Shown: positions 22,480-34,714 of the stretch, one piece after another | How positions within the stretch are numbered: position 1 is the first letter of the stretch | Layout of the letters: every line of letters starts with the position of its first letter | Origin: Trileptium ribeirensis | Taxonomy: Eukaryota; Nematoda; Enoplea; Enoplida; Thoracostomopsidae | Direction: 5' to 3' | Length of the DNA: 64,000 nt | Assembly (NCBI GenBank): GCA_030248225.1 | Contig: JASANE010028394.1 | Location: 62,001 to 126,000 of the forward strand | Program-made: the position numbers and the translations under genes | The notes under the pieces: model-generated | What the model was told of the DNA's origin: nothing | Database searches by the model: none | Seen by the model: the letters and a program-made list of their open reading frames with translations, nothing else

Positions 22480-23580
22480 TGTTATTTTTTATGGTTTTGA
22501 TGGGGGTGGGGGTTGAACTATAATTTCTTATGGCGGCTATCGGATTATTAAATTGGGACGGGATTCGTCACTCGGAGATGTGTGGTCCGTACGCGTGGCC
22601 AGTAGTATGCCGGTGGGAATTATTGATTGTTCCTTGGCGCGCGTTGTTCAGGTCGCCGTACCTCTATTTATTACGGCGCTGCGGCGTGGCTATTCGAATT
22701 CCTCTGTACTTGTTTCCGATATTGAGGCAAACCAGCCGAAGTTATGAATTTTATTCAAAGCGAGTAAACGCACAATAATTGACAATACTGGTTCGGTTCC
22801 GCGTAACGCTACTATTTAAGCACTTTGTCTTATGACTTCTGAGTATTTGACCACTTCCAATATATATACTTTGTTTCACAACTCTAATGTTCGAACTCCA
22901 GATATTCTCGACGCTCCGTGATTAAAACTTGTAGCATCTTGACAGCATTAGATTTCCGTGACTAAGCCTTGTACCGAATATTTTCTCCCAAACTCACTTT
23001 TGAGCGCACTATTATTCTAAGTAAGTTATTTATTACTTACAGTTAGGGTATGTATTGTCAACTCCTCTTGTGAGGTTTGTACGAGACCGCCGGACGGTTC
23101 GATCCGTACGTTTATTTGAATACCTTAACCTTTGACTTAGATTTACTTTAGTACTTCTTTATGAGTTCCTCTTTTGAGGTTGGCACAAGATCGCCGGACG
23201 GCTCGATCCGAACGTTTACGTATCTGAGTACCTTAACCTCTTCCTTAGAATTACGCTATTTAGTTTCCTTACAGCTACTAGTGCCGGACGGTTCACTGAT
23301 AGATCATGATCCTGAGTAATTGATATCTATTACTTTCCCTTTTGGGTTGGTACGTAGCCGCCGGACGGTTCGGCTCGTACGTTTATTTAAGTACCTTAAC
23401 CTTTTCTTTAGATTTAAGCTAGTTAGGTTCCCTATGTTAACGTTCCCGCTGCTGGACGGTTCGGCTAGACGCGTGTTATTTATAATACAGTTATGATTAA
23501 ATAACGCTCGTGCTCGCTCAGGTTTTATTTGGGAATAATAATAGGAATACGGTAAATTACTGAACTGATAAATACCTAAC
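22480..23580 (-). repeat. Element A 5' LTR with internal subrepeats
   Basis: About 1.1 kb, paired with 10599-11771. It contains an array of five GCCGGACGGTTC or GCTGGACGGTTC motifs near 23092, 23194, 23282, 23360 and 23452. Most are inside a hairpin-like setting (GTACG...CGTACG) and are followed by GTTTATTT and ACCTTAACC. The element-side end is TAACA at 22480-22484 (minus strand). The outer end lies near 23568-23580, directly before the A/C-only tract. Confidence 0.75.
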
Positions 23581-24149
23581 TAGCTGTAAAGTAGATCCCA
23601 CTCAATTCTCCTCCGTACCCCACTTTCCATCGTCCCCCTACTCACTCCCCCCTCCCCTCCCCCCCAGCGACGCGCCCCCCGCGCCCCAGGCAAAAACACA
23701 ACAACGACCCACAACCCCCCACACAACCCAACACAAAACACACACCACAAGCGACCACAAAAAACAACCCAAAAAAAAAAAAAAAAAAAAAACGTAAGAA
23801 TCCAGGAAGGATGCCAAGGGTTCACATGCAGATCCATGCTACAATTCCCACGCCCCCCCCCTCCCCAAACCAGCACCGCGCGTCCCTCGCCCCCCAACAA
23901 CCCCCGACAAAAACACCACCCCAGCCCCCACCCCCCCCCACCCACCCCCAGCCCCACCAGGACCCACCCCAAGCAACAAGCAAAAAAAACCACCCAACCC
24001 CCCAACAACCAAAAAAAAAAAACAAAAAAAAAACCCAAAAAAAAACCACAAAAAAAAAACAAAAACCCCAAAACAAAACAAAAAAAAAACCAAAAAAACA
24101 ACACGAAACCAGGAAACAACAAACAAAAGAAAAAATAAAAACAGAGGAG
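23581..24149. other. A/C-only low-complexity tract between elements A and B
   Basis: From about 23640 to 24140 the plus strand consists almost entirely of A and C, in long C runs and A runs including about 22 consecutive A. G and T are nearly absent except for an ordinary island at about 23793-23850. This amino/keto (M/K) skew is unlike any neighbour. Open frames through it (Pro/Lys/Gln-rich on plus, Phe/Gly/Val-rich on minus) are composition artefacts. It marks the junction of two retroelements and hides the left target-site flank of element B. An assembly or consensus error is the first explanation to test. Confidence 0.75.
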
Positions 24150-27100
24150 TTTATCGGACTTCTCCGCGGCACGTTTCTTACTAAAACGCAACCGACATCT
24201 GCAATGGTGGCCACAGGGAAAGGGGTGGAAGCTGAGAGCGAGTTCGAGAATTGCCCAAGAAGAAATGGAATCAAGAATTAGGGGTAGGAGCCACCAAGGG
24301 ATGCACCGGTCTACCAGCGGTCGGAGATACCCTTTATCACTGGATGAAAGTTGCGCGAGTCTCCAATGGTAGACATGTCATTGTCCTGGGCAGGGATATC
24401 AAGTTTAGGTCAATGTCTGGTGCTTGCTTACGAGCTAAGCTGGATAGGCCGTGTGAACGTATATACACGAGAACAAATTGCAGTTAAAACAATTATGTTT
24501 TGCAACCTAAACAGGCTTAGACCGTTGGTTGTACGAAAAAGTAAATTGCTCTGGAATAAAAATTGTGAGTTTAGGTAAGGATAGGATTGGTGCGTTCGGC
24601 ATCCTTTTAGGTATGGCCTTTTCAGAATTAAGCTAAGACTAAATTGAATTTTGGTTAGCAAAACTGCATACTCGTGCTAATACTGCCTAAACCCTGGCGA
24701 GTCCGGAGAACGTGCCGTGGGTAATTAATTTATACTAAAAATGCCTAAATAGAACTGGTGAATTTCAAAATTTAACATGAAAATTTTATCTAACGTTATT
24801 GAATATGAAGACTCAGCTCCTCAACGGTTGTACCCTGGCTAATCCGACTGACAGGCCATGGGACGTTGATAACATTTTGAAGAAAAGTAAGACATGACAT
24901 TAAGTAGAACTTTGTAAAAGTTTGAATTGTAAAACCGAATACATTGAAGACCTGATTTAAAAAGTTTTAAAAAGAAATTGTAAAGTTAAAATGAACAGTC
25001 CAGAAAACAACATTAGAATATTGCGAATTAAAACAATGATCTATTTAGAGATTTCTTAAATAGTTTTGTATGGCGGTGTCGTGTCCGTTTAGACTTGCCC
25101 ACACACCCTAAGTTAGAATTTACCAGAACGTGTCCGAGATCACAGGTTCTGAGTGCAATACTTATAAATTTCATGCAAAATGTTTTAGGCAAAAATGTCA
25201 CTACGGCGAAGAGTCCGCATAACCGTCCCGTAGTGCGTAGTAGAAAGAATTTGAATAAGTTTTGGCATAGTTTTTAAAAAGTAAAATTGGAAAATTGGAA
25301 TCAGAAAGTTTGTACCAAGAAATTCTATCGTGGGTGGAATCGGAGTGGGAGTGAACTATATTAGTTCTGAAGGCATCCAAGCTCTATCTCAGCCCGACAA
25401 GCGGCCAGAGTTGAGATACGGACTGGAGCAAGAAGGGACTTTTCATAAGTTCGTTAACTTGTGAGTACACGATAGAATTTTCCGTCATCTAGGATAATCA
25501 GGTCCTACAAACAATAAAGTTTGGTGCTTTACCTTTAGAGATCGTAATATTAATGTTGAAAGATTGCACCAGAACGCTAAAGCTATGACTATTTACAGGT
25601 CGTCTGAAAATAAAAGAGTAACACTTTATAATATTGAGGTTAACAGCCAGTTGAACAAGAAGCTTTTGCTAACAACTTTAACCCATATTACCCATAAAGT
25701 GCCAACCAAGCAGGTACTGAGAAAATAATGTGGCCCTGCCACCTTGAGCATTTTACCGAAAGTAGGGCTAGCGATGGTGACCTGCACCATCCGTCGGCTG
25801 TAGATCGTATCCGGCAAACTATCAGTAAAATAAGAAATACAACACCTTCAGCTCCTACAGGTCAATTAACACGCACTGTCGTGTATGGAAAATTTATTCG
25901 ACATTAGCTGAAAACTTTTTAAAGATTATATGGTAACACGATTAGTATAACAAAAGTTTACAGAGTGAAAACTTAACAAAAACCCCTGGCCTTATGCACC
26001 AGGTATAACAAGAATAGCATATTTCCTGCATAGCGAAATTTCAGCGAAAAAACCAAAAGTTTTACACCGCGTAACCATCTGTTTCGATAACAATTTTTAT
26101 AATTTTATATTTTGACTAGTTTGGGACAATAGCGTGCGATCATGCATTAAAGGATACATGTACCTTAAATCGTACTACCTGGAGTGTTCGTGTGTTTCGT
26201 AAACCTGAAAAACTAAAGGATTTTATGTGTTAGTGTTAGGGACAAGTGACACAGGATTCTCCCCAAATAGAACGTGGGTGTTGGCCCATAGCTGCCAAGC
26301 CCCCTAAGCGTGTAATTTCCCCGGCCTGTGCATTGGACCACCCCTAGGCGAGGCTTGCGCTAAGGCATAGTTCCGACAACTATGTCCCACCCTAAGGAAG
26401 GTTTACAATGTCACAGCCTTCGACGATAGAGCAGCCCATGGTGTGGCAGCCTGGGGTCCAACGGGTGGTGAAAAGGTGCCGGAAAGGTAGAAAGACCAAT
26501 CCCACCCAGAGGTTCCCGTTTAAGGAATGGGCTGCCCTTTTTCTGGTCTGCCTTATAACCCGGCTAGGGCTTACTATGCCTAGCACACCCGCCTCCTCGG
26601 CAGGTTCCAGAAATGCAGGTAACCTCCTGCAAAGTCACTGCGAGTGAACCTAAATATACTTATATGCGTGTGTAGGTATGTATGTGACCTTATGCAATGT
26701 GTACGGCTACTGCGATGTGTGGGAGTATGTAGCCATATAGGACAGAATTTTAAAAAGTAAGTCCTGACAAAAATACAAAAATATTCAAAGAACGCGTGTA
26801 GCAAAATAATTACAATGCAAACATTAATAACTACACAAGTTAACCATCAAAAACTAAACGCATGGAAAAGAAAAAGATGAAAAAAAAATATAACCATATA
26901 ACAAAATTTCACATTAGTAAACAAAGCAAAATAAACGAAAATTAAAAAAATAAAAAAAAAGAAAAAAAAAAAACAACGTAAAAAAAATCGCACATAATAT
27001 AACAAAACTAATACATAACACGCAACAATAATACAATAAACTACACACCTCTAAAACTAATACGAATAAAAAACAAAAACTAACAAAGTAGCTAGCCTTA

Positions 27101-27991
27101 CACAACAGAAACGAAAACTAGCTAGCTAAATTTATTTAATAATAATAATATATTTATAATAATATATATCAAATTTTGAGGAGAAAATTTTTCAAGAGTT
27201 TTGGGGGTTAAAAATAGGGTCATATAGAGGTATCCCATAGGGGTTAAATATATTTCTGGATAGGGATAATTAAGGGGAACCCCATTGGATAGTTTTAAAG
27301 GTTTAAGAAATTGTATAGAGTTGGAAAAAGTCAACTATTGGTGTATTTGATTTAAGAAGAAATTAGTGAAAATTTAGTGAAAAACCCAAGGTTAATAAAC
27401 GAATAGAGAAATAAGGGAATTAAGGGGGTTCACCTCCAACACAGGGAGAAGATAAAATAAATAGTCCGACATACTAGGGAAAAGTTGTACCCAAGTTGGA
27501 AAATATCTTAACGAATTTGTAAATTTGATAGAAAAGTAAAAACATTGATTTTTTTAGGTAGAATGGAATATCAAATCAAGGCATAGGGGTGATGTACCCC
27601 GATATAGGAGTAAATAATGGGTTCTCCCGAGTGGGGATAAGTGTGAACGTACCCATTATGGACTATAACCCACCCCACCGGGAGCAAATAATAATAAAAC
27701 CAAGAGAAATGTGTTATTTGAGTAAATATGGGGAAATTGTAAATTCTAGATTTTGAGTCAGTTTTAAGGGGTAATATATGGGTAAGGGATGAGAAATAAG
27801 AGAGTGTAATATAAAATTTAGATAGTTTTCTCCCCCCCGGAGATAAATATAGGAGTCACCCCTGTGGGAGAATGGATATCCCCAGGGGAGGATAATGAAA
27901 TTAAGTATAATTTTGGAAATTAGGTCAAAACCTATGAAATATTGTCTAGGAGGGAGGGAAATACAAGGTTGGACCTGCCCAAAAGTTGACA
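24150..27991 (-). repeat. Element B 3' LTR, about 3.84 kb
   Basis: Matches 42390-45887 over its length, with shared blocks such as CGGCACGTTTCTTACTAAAA, CCTCAACGGTTGTACCCTGG, the AGGTTTACAATGTCACAGCC block and the final CCCAAAAGTTGACA. The inner end (27991) gives TGTCAAC on the element strand, preceded by a G-rich CCGGGGGA that can serve as polypurine tract (27992-27999). The outer end stops at ACTC, three bases short of the ACTCACA end of the other LTR. A CATAGTT/AACTATG hairpin lies near 26366-26384. Open frames in this LTR are not supported as genes. Confidence 0.9.
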
Positions 27992-29353
27992 TCCCCCGGA
28001 CCCGACTCCTCAACGTCCCTGTTGAGTATGTGATCTAAGGAGCAGGTTAAGCTTGTATTTGAAATTTTTATCTCTATTTGATGGAAAATTATCTTATAGT
28101 GAACCCATATATATTAGAAACAAAGAATAATCACCTGTCATACATTTTGAAAAACAATTAACAACGTTAGATATATAAGGCATCCATGAAATGATTATAA
28201 TGAAATATAACATATTATCAATGCGAACAAAAGTAAAATATTATGGCAGTAAAAGATTAATACTGAGCAAACATATTACACACCGTATACAATTAATTAG
28301 CAAAGTTATTTGGACATAACGTTACATCAAACATTGAATTACACAAAATAGTTACCCGAATCAATGATATAAAGCAATATGAAATTGGGTGAATTAGAAA
28401 TTTTTAGTTCGTACGAGTTTGAAAACCCTCTTAGTTGAAATATAGAAAATGCTCGTATAGCTATAAAAATATTGGAAATAGTTTTATTGGTTGCCAAAGC
28501 AAAGAAAATGGTTCCATAAACCGAGTTATAATTTGTGAGTAAAACTTGGTTGAAAAATGATATTGTGATTTTGGTTCTGCCTAGCCTAAAATTCATACAA
28601 GTTAACATTTAACCAAGATTGTATTATAACATATTACAATATGAAATACAAATAACATAATGAATTAAACACAAAATACAACATACCCTGGTAATCGAGC
28701 TCGATACACTATTATAGAGGTAGGTACTTAGTGAAATTTACCATGAGTATATTGGAAATTCTTATAAGTTCTATAACTTTGTGAAAACCGGTAGGTTTAG
28801 AAATAATTTTAACATAAATTTTCCTGAAAAATCAATTAATCCAAGTTGATGTTAAGTTAAAATTCCGTATTATCCCGAATAAAAGTTTGATTTTTATTCC
28901 CCCCAAAGCGGAACCGGATGTTTAGCTTTAGGCTATTTTGAAATAAAAAGAAGATCCAGTGACTTTTCTGATAAGTAAAAGGAAATTTGTTACAAAGTCT
29001 GTTTCAAAAATTCAGTTTTACGTAAATTTTATCTCGGTTTACATGATCTCATAGCAAGCATTTTCCTATTACCACGCAATTACCAAATTATATATATCCG
29101 TTCTAACTGTATAAAAGAAACATAAGTAACGTTAATAATGACTATATAAAAAATATAAGCTTGGTTCATCACAATTAATGTCCATATTCTTCATTCTTCT
29201 TTTGGCATATCGTGAAGAAATAAAGTGTTAATGGCACAGTGTTCATTGTTGATATAAAGCAAATTGTCGATAATTGTTATTACAGCAAAAAGTCGAATCC
29301 AGAATATAATCACTAATAGTTACAAGTTATTATTGCTATTAGCATTTTATCAA
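27992..29353 (-). other. Element B 3' non-coding region with polypurine tract
   Basis: AT-rich, 1.36 kb between the ORF3 stop and the 3' LTR. No supported ORF or zinc/catalytic motif. The G-rich run next to the LTR (minus strand) is the likely plus-strand primer for reverse transcription. Confidence 0.6.
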
Positions 29354-32300
29354 TTATTGATGATTGTAGACGCCCCATTCAGCATTTGGCATTTCCGGTA
29401 GCGGTTGATCCAGAGAGGCGAATATACCGAAATCGTTCTGATTGATACGCCGAATCTGCTCGGGTAGATAACTAATTGGCCGTAGATAATGTTCAGGCGC
29501 CAAATAAGGTGGAGCGCCGAAGCTCGATAAACAAGATCGATATCCCGCGTATAGACGACGCATACGATTGTCCGCACCATCGACCTGTGCCGCAAAGAAG
29601 CGATGAAATTGACGTTGATGTTGCTGCCAGAATGGCTCAATTCGCGCACGTCGACGATTAGCAGTATTCAGCCATTGATTTCGCTCCGGATGAGTATGCA
29701 TCACGGGTTCCTGCAGAAGACGAATTTGAATGTCCAGTTTCTCCAGTGTGCTACGAACCTTTTCCAAAGCATCCCCGAGTTGTGGTCCGAATCGTTCATA
29801 CCAAGCTCGAACCTTTCGTCTAATGCGAGATTTATACACGTTTTTCGGATGTTGCTCTAACGCCGTCATCTGTCGATTCATTTCGCTGAGATTGAACAGC
29901 AATAAAATTGGAAACGGGGTCCGATGCATGACTTTGGTAATGTTCAATGTTTTACTATAAAAATTAAACCGAATTTGACTCGCGAGTGCTTGTAGAACGA
30001 CTTGGTAGATTTGATTCGCTCCCGGTTTCGTTAGTTTCGTTTGAAAGTATTGAAACGCCGTAAGCCCTACTCGCTCGATAACCTCGATGTAGTCGATGGT
30101 TCGGACTGGTTGTGGCAATTCCGCTACCAATTGGAAGAAACGCACTTGAAGCTGATTGAAGTACTCCCTTTCCGTCCGTATAAAAGCATTTGGGGTATAC
30201 CTTGGTCGCCACTGTATTAACTCCGGTAGCAGTGGTTGATACCGTAATTCTTCCGTGCCAGGTTGTTCTGCATAATCCGATAACCAGGTAGCATCGGTAG
30301 CTGCAACGGTGACCATATCAGTACCCGAATCTTCTTCCGGCAATGCAAATCCTCGTATTTCCTCCTCCGGTGATGAACAAGGCGCTGACGTCGGAGAACC
30401 GTAGAAACTATAGACACGTTGTTGTGTCCCTGGTTCGGCTACCCTTTGAGGAATTGTGATTTTTCCGAGGTGAGTTCGCAACGTCGATACTGGTCGTTGT
30501 GTAGTGAACGGTTGCGTACCTCGAGAAACTTGCGAATCTTCGCGGATGGTCGTTCGTCGTTCCCGTTTCGCAGTTGGTTGCTGCGTTGATTCCACACGTG
30601 CAAGAATCCGCTTAGCTCGTTCCACCGGATCAGTTGTTTTACCGACTACCATTATGTCCGGACGTGCTGGCTGTTTGCCTGAAGCGGACGGAGCACCGAC
30701 AGCATCTTCATCCGAGGTAGAAGTCGATTCATCCTGAGATTCAGAGGAAGACTGACGTCGTCGCTTGACTTCCCTAGATCGTCTTTGCTTTTCAGCTCCG
30801 ATAACAGCTGAAATTTCATCGCACTGCACCATCATGTCTGCAGTGACAGGTCGCGCTTGCAAAGCAGTAATTTGCGTTGCTTGATCTTGAATTCGCTCTT
30901 CCAGCGTCGTGATGCGAGCGCGATACTGATATATACTCTCTTGCATTGTTTCGTTTTGACGCTGCAAACGCGTCATTCCTTGTTGAGATTGCGTATTCTC
31001 CGTTTGTGAATCACGCAAAGCTTGTTCCAGTTCCGCGTTACGTCGCTCATTTACAGCATTGACTTGCTGTAGTTGTACTAATTCCGCTTGTACGCGAATC
31101 ATTTGTTCTTCATCACTGCGACATATTGTCGGTACTGTTCGAATGGCATTATCAGGCATGGTCCATGTAGTAGGTCTTGTGCACTCTGGCATATCTGCTT
31201 GAAGTCGAAATTTAGCAAAACCTTGTTGTCGACGTGATCGAAAAGTACGACTGATCGGTATATCGACATTGTCTATCTCCGGAGTTCCCGCATGGATTTC
31301 CGGATGACCATCATCGTTCAGCATACGTCGTATCGGAATAGATAACTCCAACGCAGTTGAACAGCCGGTATGATAATCTTGTCCACCGCAACAATCGGTG
31401 GTAGCGTGATCTGGGCATAACAGCTTATGACAATGTAAACACTGTACGTATGGCACAGCCACGCAGACATCACGCAAAATGTGCTTCGCTTTACTCCATA
31501 CCCATCGTCCAAAAGCACAATGCCCAATCGCTGTTGGTTGAGAATGGCATCCATGTTCTGTGATATGCCCACGACAAAAATTCAACCGACAATGTGCACA
31601 CGTGAAAATAGACATTCGTTGGCAAGTGACCGTTTGACATCTTATATTGGTTTCCACCGGCCAAGTCGGCTGCCGTCTAATAACGAACAAAGGCTCGTAT
31701 TGACCATGATCGCCAATAAAGTCTTGTAACCCACTTCGCTGGAAATTCATATAAATATTCGATGACTGGCCAACAACGGTATCTCCCATCGGAACTTGCC
31801 CGGAAATCATTGGCGCCATTACATATGGGATAGTACTGGAGCCAGACGCAACCGTAGACAATGTCCCCAGTCCAAGCACAAGATTAGAGATAGTTTGTGC
31901 CGTTGAGACGATAGAAGGTTCCATCGGCATTTGTAAAGCTGGCGAATAAGTAGTCGGTGCACAGAGTGGCATTATCCAATCCGAAGTTGTAGTGAGGCAC
32001 GTTGTTGCCGTCGACTGTGTCCAAGTATGCACAGGTGGTGGAACTGTAAACGCCAAAGTAGTACCCAATGGTCCCACTATCGAAGGCACTAGTGTAGTAA
32101 CATCAGCCGAAGGTAACGACGGTTGTTGCACTGATATCGTTAAGGGTTCCCAGATTGGATTCAATTGTTCGGGTTGAATGCTAGTTGCTACCACCGTTTC
32201 CGTAACCGCGACAGCGTGGCCGGATGCGGAGCTAGTCGCCGGTTCCAAATACGTTTGGTAATCTGCAGCCAGCGTTTCTGTTTCAAACCATCGATCAATG

Positions 32301-34139
32301 TAAGCTGGTGAATTCATTGCGCTGACTGACGTCGGTGTCGTATCTTTTGTCGAAGGGACATGGCCCATCTGTGGTGGTGGCACCATTTGAGGTATTGGCT
32401 GACCTTGAGTAACCTCAGCTTCCGAAATCTGCTCCGTAATACGTACTGCCGCAATAGCGTCTTGTAATTGTTCAGCCCCAACGATCGTAGTTCCCATTGT
32501 ATCAGCCAACGGCGACTGAACGGTCACATCGCTTAACTGCACGTTCGCTGAAGATACAACCGCCGACGTGGGAGTAACTGATGGCTCCGATAAATTCGGT
32601 TGGGTTGCCGCAGATGTACTTTCCTCGACCGACTCTTCCTGCCCTATCACCTCGTCCACAATCTCCACATCGGGACTAGATTCCTCCGAAAAAGTTTGCT
32701 GTTGCGCACGTTGCTGCACTCGTTCTCGTTGTTCTTCTACATGATAGGCATAATCCGATAAAATTGTCGGTACCACGCCAAAACGTCGTCGCTGATCCTC
32801 GATTACTCCGTATCGTAGCGATGCATTGATGATCTTGCTTTTTTCTTTCGTTAAACGAACACCGTGCAGGTTGTAATCAGGTCGTGGCAACTCCCAAGCA
32901 CTCCGATATTTAGCAGCTACGGCGCTCCAACGTATCTGTTCCGAAGTATCCAACGCCGAATACATATATTTGATGTCCAGTTCATCTGGATCACGGACAT
33001 AAATCATCGGATAGGATTGATGAAAATGAAAATCCTTGCAGGTCCGTTGACACAGCTCGAAATACTTTGGCATAAAACCTGCTTCCACGTCTGGATACTG
33101 TTTCGCTTTTTGAAAACTGAATTCGATTTGCGGCATTTTCAAATAATCCATCGGCAAAAATGTCCATATCAAATCTTTCATCCATTCCTGCACATCTTCG
33201 ACTGTTCTTATTCCTCCATCCATAGTTGAACGTTCTTCGGCTGCCATGATCGCTAAATCAGGTATTAAGGCATCCATTGCAGCGTATACTATGAATTCAC
33301 GATACGATACTCGTTTTCGTGGAGCCGTCTGCCGGTATTCCTTAACTTTCTTTTTGTATTCCTTAGGTGGTGGCGGAAAATAGTCGTAGATAGTTTCGCC
33401 AAACGATCGCATTGCTATTTCTCCCCAGGGAGTCATTGCAGGTCGTTCCTGGTACAGCGTTTGTCGAAACTGTTCATCCAGTCGATTGCTTTTCGGCGCA
33501 TACTGCTCGTGTTCGTACTCCATCTTCAAAGCTTGAAGATCGAGCCAGTGATCCGCTTTCAGCGGTGGTTTTCCACGCAGCACTTCGAGACGTGACAAAT
33601 AATGCCGATCGCAATGGCCAGCCCACGTAATAATATACAGGGTTTCGTCTTCCAGAAACTGACGCAAAGAGTCCGATATGGTAAGATAAAAGGCAATCAA
33701 GTCGATGAAGACAACTAAGCCTTCCATCGTAGCCAACTGGATCGTTGCAGCAAAACCCTGCTTTACTCCGAGCCGAGTCATATTTCGGACGTTAAACCAA
33801 GACTTGGATAAAAACGGTGCCACACGTCCGTAACGCGAACGTCGGGGATAACGTGTTGCCAACGTTACTCCGATGCCGAGATCATCCTGGCTTAGCAAAT
33901 CCCGTGCGTTTTCATCCTTCAACCACTGTGGTACTTGAAACGCTTCACTGTCTAGACCGAATATATTCCAGCTAGATTCCCTCAGCAATGCCAATGCCAT
34001 GTCCAACTGAGGTTGGGTCCGGACACAGATAACCATTCGTGCCAAACCAAGTCGACGATAGAACAGTCGAGCGTACGTAATAATCTCGATTTGATTTTTG
34101 GTGCGCTCTTTGATGGTTGTATCCACCAACTCCGGCGGT
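29354..34139 (-). CDS. Element B ORF3: DEDDy exonuclease, AN1-like zinc region and coiled coil
   Basis: The open frame runs from a splice acceptor (first exon base 34139) to 29354, about 1,594 codons, with no ATG at its head. Counting from the first TTG (34129), residues about 50-300 form a DEDDy 3'-5' exonuclease like WRN/EXD/RNase D. Motif I is GLDSEA (DxE, about 58-60), then IQLATMEGLVVFID, motif II AGHCDRHYL (Asp about 175), and motif III YAAMDAL (Tyr about 280, Asp about 284), so all four acidic residues and the Tyr are present. Residues about 450-820 are Ser/Thr/Pro-rich. About 826-926 is Cys/His-rich (FTCAHCRLNFCRGH, CLHCHKLLCPDH), resembling AN1 fingers. About 1003-1093 is a coiled coil (QLQQVNAVNERRNAELEQAL). 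The C-terminus is basic/aromatic and unknown. Expression probably requires splicing to the leader ORF. An RNA or DNA end-trimming role during replication is inference. Confidence 0.88.
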
Positions 34140-34160
34140 CTAGAATAAATATACGTCTAT
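34138..34160 (-). promoter_or_regulatory. Predicted 3' splice site for ORF3
   Basis: On the minus strand TATATTTATTCTAG is followed by ACCGCCGGAG. The AG is at 34140-34141 and the first exon base is 34139. Joined to the donor at 41726/41727, the split codon TT|A (Leu) continues into CCG CCG GAG TTG with no stop, in the ORF3 frame. The pyrimidine tract is modest, and a branch point such as TATAATC lies about 20-30 nt upstream. Confidence 0.7.
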
Positions 34161-34714
34161 GATTATACAAATTACAGCGTCTCGCTCGCCATGAGACATA
34201 ACAAATAAAAATATTACTTCAAATGAACATTTCAAGTTCAATTTACGTATAATATCGCTAATTTAATACATAAATTTGAAACAGCCACAATCAAAATTAT
34301 AGCGCTTTGACAAATCTCGTCTAAGGGTTCATTTTATAATGTTGAAGGACTTTTGAATCAAGTGACCAGTATTTGTAATATAAAATGTTCCGAATTGGCT
34401 TTAGTAATGGGAATACTCAATATCACATATTAAATCAACCGTAGTAAAAATTGGGAAGTGGTATCAATAGTTACAAAATTTGTCATTCCGCATGACTTTA
34501 CACTTGTTGTAATACCATGTCTCATATAATTTGGCTCAAAATCCAAATATGTCATACCATAACTCCATTATAACAACTGCTTTGGCCACAATCATAGCAA
34601 CTTTAAATCCTGAATTTCACTAAACAAAAATTTACCAAATACCATTTAGCAAAATTTTAAAAATTATTAGAATATCTATTACGAATAAACGCGAAAATTA
34701 TATCAGCAAAGTTG
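34160..34714 (-). other. Element B gap between pol and ORF3
   Basis: Non-coding AT-rich sequence with stops in all frames, separating the pol stop from the ORF3 acceptor. Its presence argues against readthrough expression of ORF3 from pol and fits a separate spliced message. Confidence 0.6.

Larger units (their letters stand above)
10599..23580 (-). mobile_element. Element A: decayed Ty3/gypsy-type LTR retrotransposon
   Basis: About 13 kb, read right to left: 5' LTR (22480-23580), primer-binding site, leader ORF, gag with CCHC knuckle, protease, RT, RNase H, long charged linker, integrase, frameshifted PHD finger, a long ORF3 region, 3' LTR (10599-11771). The RT-RNase H-integrase order places it in Ty3/gypsy. 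Every ORF is broken by frameshifts or stops. The protease DTG, two of three integrase catalytic residues and one PHD ligand are substituted, so it is inactive. Its architecture parallels element B except that no exonuclease is seen in its ORF3. Confidence 0.85.

Noticed and set aside
23580..24281. Long overlapping ORFs (150-200 codons) on both strands, Pro/Lys-rich or Phe/Gly/Val-rich
   Set aside because: They exist only because the DNA is nearly pure A and C on one strand; the composition alone removes stops. No family resemblance.
26392..26647. ORFs on both strands repeated in the two LTRs of element B (also 44192-44441)
   Set aside because: Conservation between the two sites is simply LTR identity. 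The proteins have no domain, and the plus frame is antisense to the element.
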